From: Methanomethylophilus sp963631655
Lineage (GTDB): Archaea > Thermoplasmatota > Thermoplasmata > Methanomassiliicoccales > Methanomethylophilaceae
Length of the DNA stretch: 17,512 nt
Assembly (NCBI GenBank): GCA_963631655.1
Contig: CAVGRR010000033.1
Coordinates: 1 to 17,512, forward strand
Reading direction: 5' to 3'
Shown here: positions 14,465 through 17,512 of the stretch, piece after piece
How positions within the stretch are numbered: the stretch's first letter is position 1
How the letters are laid out: the number at the start of each line of letters is the position of its first letter
Notes under the pieces: model-generated
Databases searched by the model: none
What the model saw: only the letters and a program-made list of their open reading frames with translations
What the model was told of the DNA's origin: nothing
Made by a program: the position numbers and the translations under genes

Positions 14465-15546
14465 ATGTTGAACAAGGTCAAGATCTGCGGTTTCAAATCC
14501 ATCAAGGACTGCATTGTTGACCTGAACCGGATCAACATATTGATCGGACCCAACGGTTCCGGTAAATCGAATTTCATATCTGCACTGGCCCTTCTGCAGA
14601 AGATATCGGACGGGGATCTTCAGGAAACTGTGGGAAAAGCAGGCATCGGCCCCACACTTTACGGCGGACCGAAGACGACCCGCGAGATACAGANNNNNNN
14701 NNNNNNTTCTCCTTCGAACAGATATCCTACGGTTTCGGTCTGAGGCTGAATGAAAGTGAAAGCAACCTCGTCTTCTATAATGAGTATTATAATAAGGGGG
14801 ATCAACGGCACGACATCGAGCTGATGCCGGACAGATACGAATCCAGATGTAGCAAAAACATATCTGCCGACCTCAAACAGGATCTGGGTCCTGTATTAGG
14901 GGCAAAGAAATGGAGAGTGTATCATTTCCATGATACAACTTCCACAGCAGGAATGAAACAGGTCGGAATGATGTCCGATACGGTCTCCCTGCACCAGGAT
15001 GCGTCCAACCTTGCACCTTTTCTCTATATGCTGAGGCGGACCTATCCCGATTCATACAAGAACATACTGATGACGATAAGGCTTGTTGCCCCATTTTTCG
15101 ATGATTTTGTGCTCGAACCCAATGTGGAAAACAAGGATCTGATCATTCTCAGATGGAAACAGGAAGGAACAGATGCGGTATTCGGAGCAAATCAGCTTTC
15201 TGACGGATTGTTGAGATTCATCTGTCTGACGGTCCTGCTGCTGCAGCCATCTGAGCTACAGCTGAATGTAATACTGATCGAAGAACCGGAACTCGGACTT
15301 CACCCGTATACATTGAAGTTGCTGGCAGAGCTTGTGTACGTGGCTTCTGAGAAAAAGCAGATTGTTATCTCCACGCAGTCTGCAGACCTCTTGGATGAAT
15401 TCGGAACGGATGATGTGATCGTGACCGAAATGACCGAAGATGGGACCAAATTCGAGCGTCTTTCCAAGTGTGGTCTGAAGGATTGGTTGGAAGATTACAG
15501 CCTGGGCACCATCTGGAAAAAGAATATCTTCGACGGTAATCCGTAA
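14465..15546 (+). CDS. AAA family ATPase (AAA_21 / COG4637-like), interrupted by an N gap
   Basis: SMC/RecF-like ATPase of a family with no settled function. The N-terminal part (14465-14693) has Walker A GPNGSGKS (residues 28-35). After 13 Ns the frame resumes at 14707 with FSFEQISYG and runs to the stop. It contains the signature-like LSDG (15196-15207), Walker B VILIEEPELGLHP (15268-15306), the switch STQS, and the family ending YSLGTIWKKN. The two halves are in different frames as written, so the N run cannot be the true length; the missing bases should number 2 modulo 3, or else the gene is frameshifted. Total about 360 residues, normal for the family. No DUF4276 or other partner gene follows. 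Confidence 0.85.
14694..14706. other. Assembly gap (13 Ns)
   Basis: Thirteen undefined bases lie inside the ATPase gene. Reading frames before and after differ by one position, so the gap size is arbitrary or the gene is damaged. Confidence 0.98.
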
Positions 15547-15721
15547 ACAATCGACAGATCGAACGATTTTGAACAGAACTGATAAAAACCGCCGCAGAGA
15601 GGTCTTCCCCCCCAGATACGGCATAATGCACTATCTTAGATCCAGTATAAAATGAGATCTGAAAAAATCAGAAATCAGAACACAAAGAAACTGAAGAAAG
15701 AAAGGTCGAATGGATAGAAAG
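15547..15721. other. Non-coding region between the ATPase gene and the 16S 3' flank
   Basis: No credible gene on either strand. On the minus strand it is pyrimidine-rich (15672-15720), as expected for a transcription end. No 23S, 5S or tRNA sequence is seen downstream of the 16S gene. Confidence 0.7.
15658..15672 (-). terminator. Putative terminator of the 16S transcript
   Basis: On the minus strand a 5-bp stem, TCTGA/TCAGA, encloses a T-rich loop, in a pyrimidine-rich stretch that follows the 16S processing stem. Weak as a hairpin, but the T-run fits archaeal termination. Confidence 0.35.
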
Positions 15722-15737
15722 GACGTTCGATGCTACG
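15722..15737 (-). repeat. 16S processing stem, outer helix, 3' arm
   Basis: This 16-nt segment is the exact reverse complement of 17440-17455 on the other side of the 16S gene. In the precursor RNA the two would pair and loop out the whole 16S. Confidence 0.85.
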
Positions 15738-15744
15738 TTTAGTG

Positions 15745-15759
15745 CGTGATAAGCTGCCA
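15745..15759 (-). repeat. 16S processing stem, inner helix, 3' arm
   Basis: This 15-nt segment pairs with 17365-17379 with thirteen Watson-Crick pairs, one G-U and one A-C mismatch. It lies 7 nt inside the outer arm. Confidence 0.8.
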
Positions 15760-15820
15760 AGGAATTGTGAGGAAAACTGACGAGTCTTCCTTGCAATGTA
15801 TTTCGCTGTATATGTTGTGA

Positions 15821-15841
15821 GGGCCGGGATGAACCCGGCCC
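15821..15841 (-). repeat. GC-rich hairpin just after the 16S 3' end
   Basis: GGGCCGGG and CCCGGCCC form a perfect 8-bp stem with a 5-nt loop, beginning 5 nt after the mature 16S 3' end. No T-run follows directly, so it is probably a processing element rather than a terminator. Confidence 0.7.
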
Positions 15842-15846
15842 TGCGT

Positions 15847-17312
<1,466 letters not shown>

Positions 17313-17364
17313 CAAATCTTATTGACTGTAAATATGTCTTCAAGATGTAATGAAACTTTGAAAC

Positions 17365-17379
17365 TGGCAGTTTACCACG
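17365..17379 (-). repeat. 16S processing stem, inner helix, 5' arm
   Basis: Pairs with 15745-15759 (see that entry). It lies 52 nt upstream of the mature 16S 5' end. Confidence 0.8.
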
Positions 17380-17415
17380 TTTCACCTATGTCCCGTGACG
17401 GCACACTCTTTTACA

Positions 17416-17439
17416 AATGTCCGTATTTCACGAGACATT
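17416..17439 (-). repeat. Local hairpin in the 16S leader
   Basis: AATGTC and GACATT pair around a 12-nt loop, directly against the outer processing-stem arm. It would sit in the large asymmetric loop between the two flank helices. Confidence 0.5.
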
Positions 17440-17455
17440 CGTAGCATCGAACGTC
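17440..17455 (-). repeat. 16S processing stem, outer helix, 5' arm
   Basis: Exact 16-nt reverse complement of 15722-15737, across the 16S gene. Confidence 0.85.
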
Positions 17456-17512
17456 AGAACCAAGAGTGCACGTTTGTCCGGATGGTCTCCGGCGGGGATC
17501 TTGGCTCTCCAT

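Larger units (their letters stand above)
17313..17512 (-). other. 16S rRNA 5' leader (to window edge)
   Basis: At least 200 nt of leader carrying the processing-stem arms. Between 17460 and 17504 there is a nested structure: CCAAGA/TCTTGG outside and CCGGA/TCCGG inside. No clear box A is seen, so the 16S promoter is probably beyond the right edge. Confidence 0.6.

Noticed and set aside
15646..15653. TATAAAAT as a promoter toward the right
   Set aside because: No gene lies downstream on the plus strand; it would only make 16S antisense RNA.
17414..17512. 33-codon open frame at the right edge, minus strand, starting with ATG
   Set aside because: It overlaps the conserved pairing arm of the 16S leader and has no ribosome binding site or recognisable content.

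Overview
The window is archaeal chromosome. The 16S rRNA gene is archaeal, the ribosomal proteins and factors are archaeal forms (EF-1A, an EF-2 with a diphthamide histidine, aIF2-beta), and box A (TATA) promoters replace -35/-10 boxes. A stand-alone 16S gene with no 23S or tRNA after it, an aIF2-beta carrying a TRAM domain, and an AAA-ATPase/PD-(D/E)XK protein of a type common in gut microbes suggest Thermoplasmatota, most likely a host-associated Methanomassiliicoccales methanogen. That placement is inference, about 70% sure; no methanogenesis gene is present.

Layout. Positions 1-1508 hold the 3' part of an AAA-ATPase-like/PD-(D/E)XK protein that runs off the left edge. tRNA-Ala(UGC) is on the minus strand at 1596-1668. 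A tight plus-strand operon follows (1790-3443): chorismate synthase, AroQ chorismate mutase and a small three-helix membrane protein, each joined to the next by an overlapping stop/start. It ends at a hairpin shared with the convergent ilvD (3480-5126, minus). Next comes the minus-strand 'str' cluster, transcribed as rps12, rps7, fusA (EF-2), tuf (EF-1A), rps10 (10433 down to 5340), with an extra promoter in front of tuf and a perfect GC hairpin between tuf and rps10. From a shared divergent spacer, pyrG, aIF2-beta-TRAM and a MiaB/CDKAL1-type tRNA methylthiotransferase run on the plus strand (10761-14315), followed by tRNA-Gln(UUG) at 14351-14423. An AAA_21 (COG4637-like) ATPase, interrupted by a run of Ns, occupies 14465-15546. 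The right end is a complete 16S rRNA gene on the minus strand (about 15847-17312) with both flanks.

How the parts relate. Most of the window is core information processing: decoding and elongation proteins, an initiation factor, a tRNA-modifying enzyme, two tRNAs and 16S rRNA. The rest is biosynthesis: the end of the shikimate pathway, branched-chain amino acids and CTP. The two accessory ATPases have no visible partners here.

The clearest unexplained structure is around the 16S gene. Two pairs of complementary segments (16 bp perfect, and 15 bp with one mismatch and one G-U) lie outside its two ends and would form a processing stem. Other points worth checking are a Lys in the chorismate synthase GxSHG motif, altered active-site positions in the chorismate mutase, the coupled small membrane protein, an inverted repeat over the aIF2-beta TATA box, and a structured element in the pyrG/rps12 spacer.
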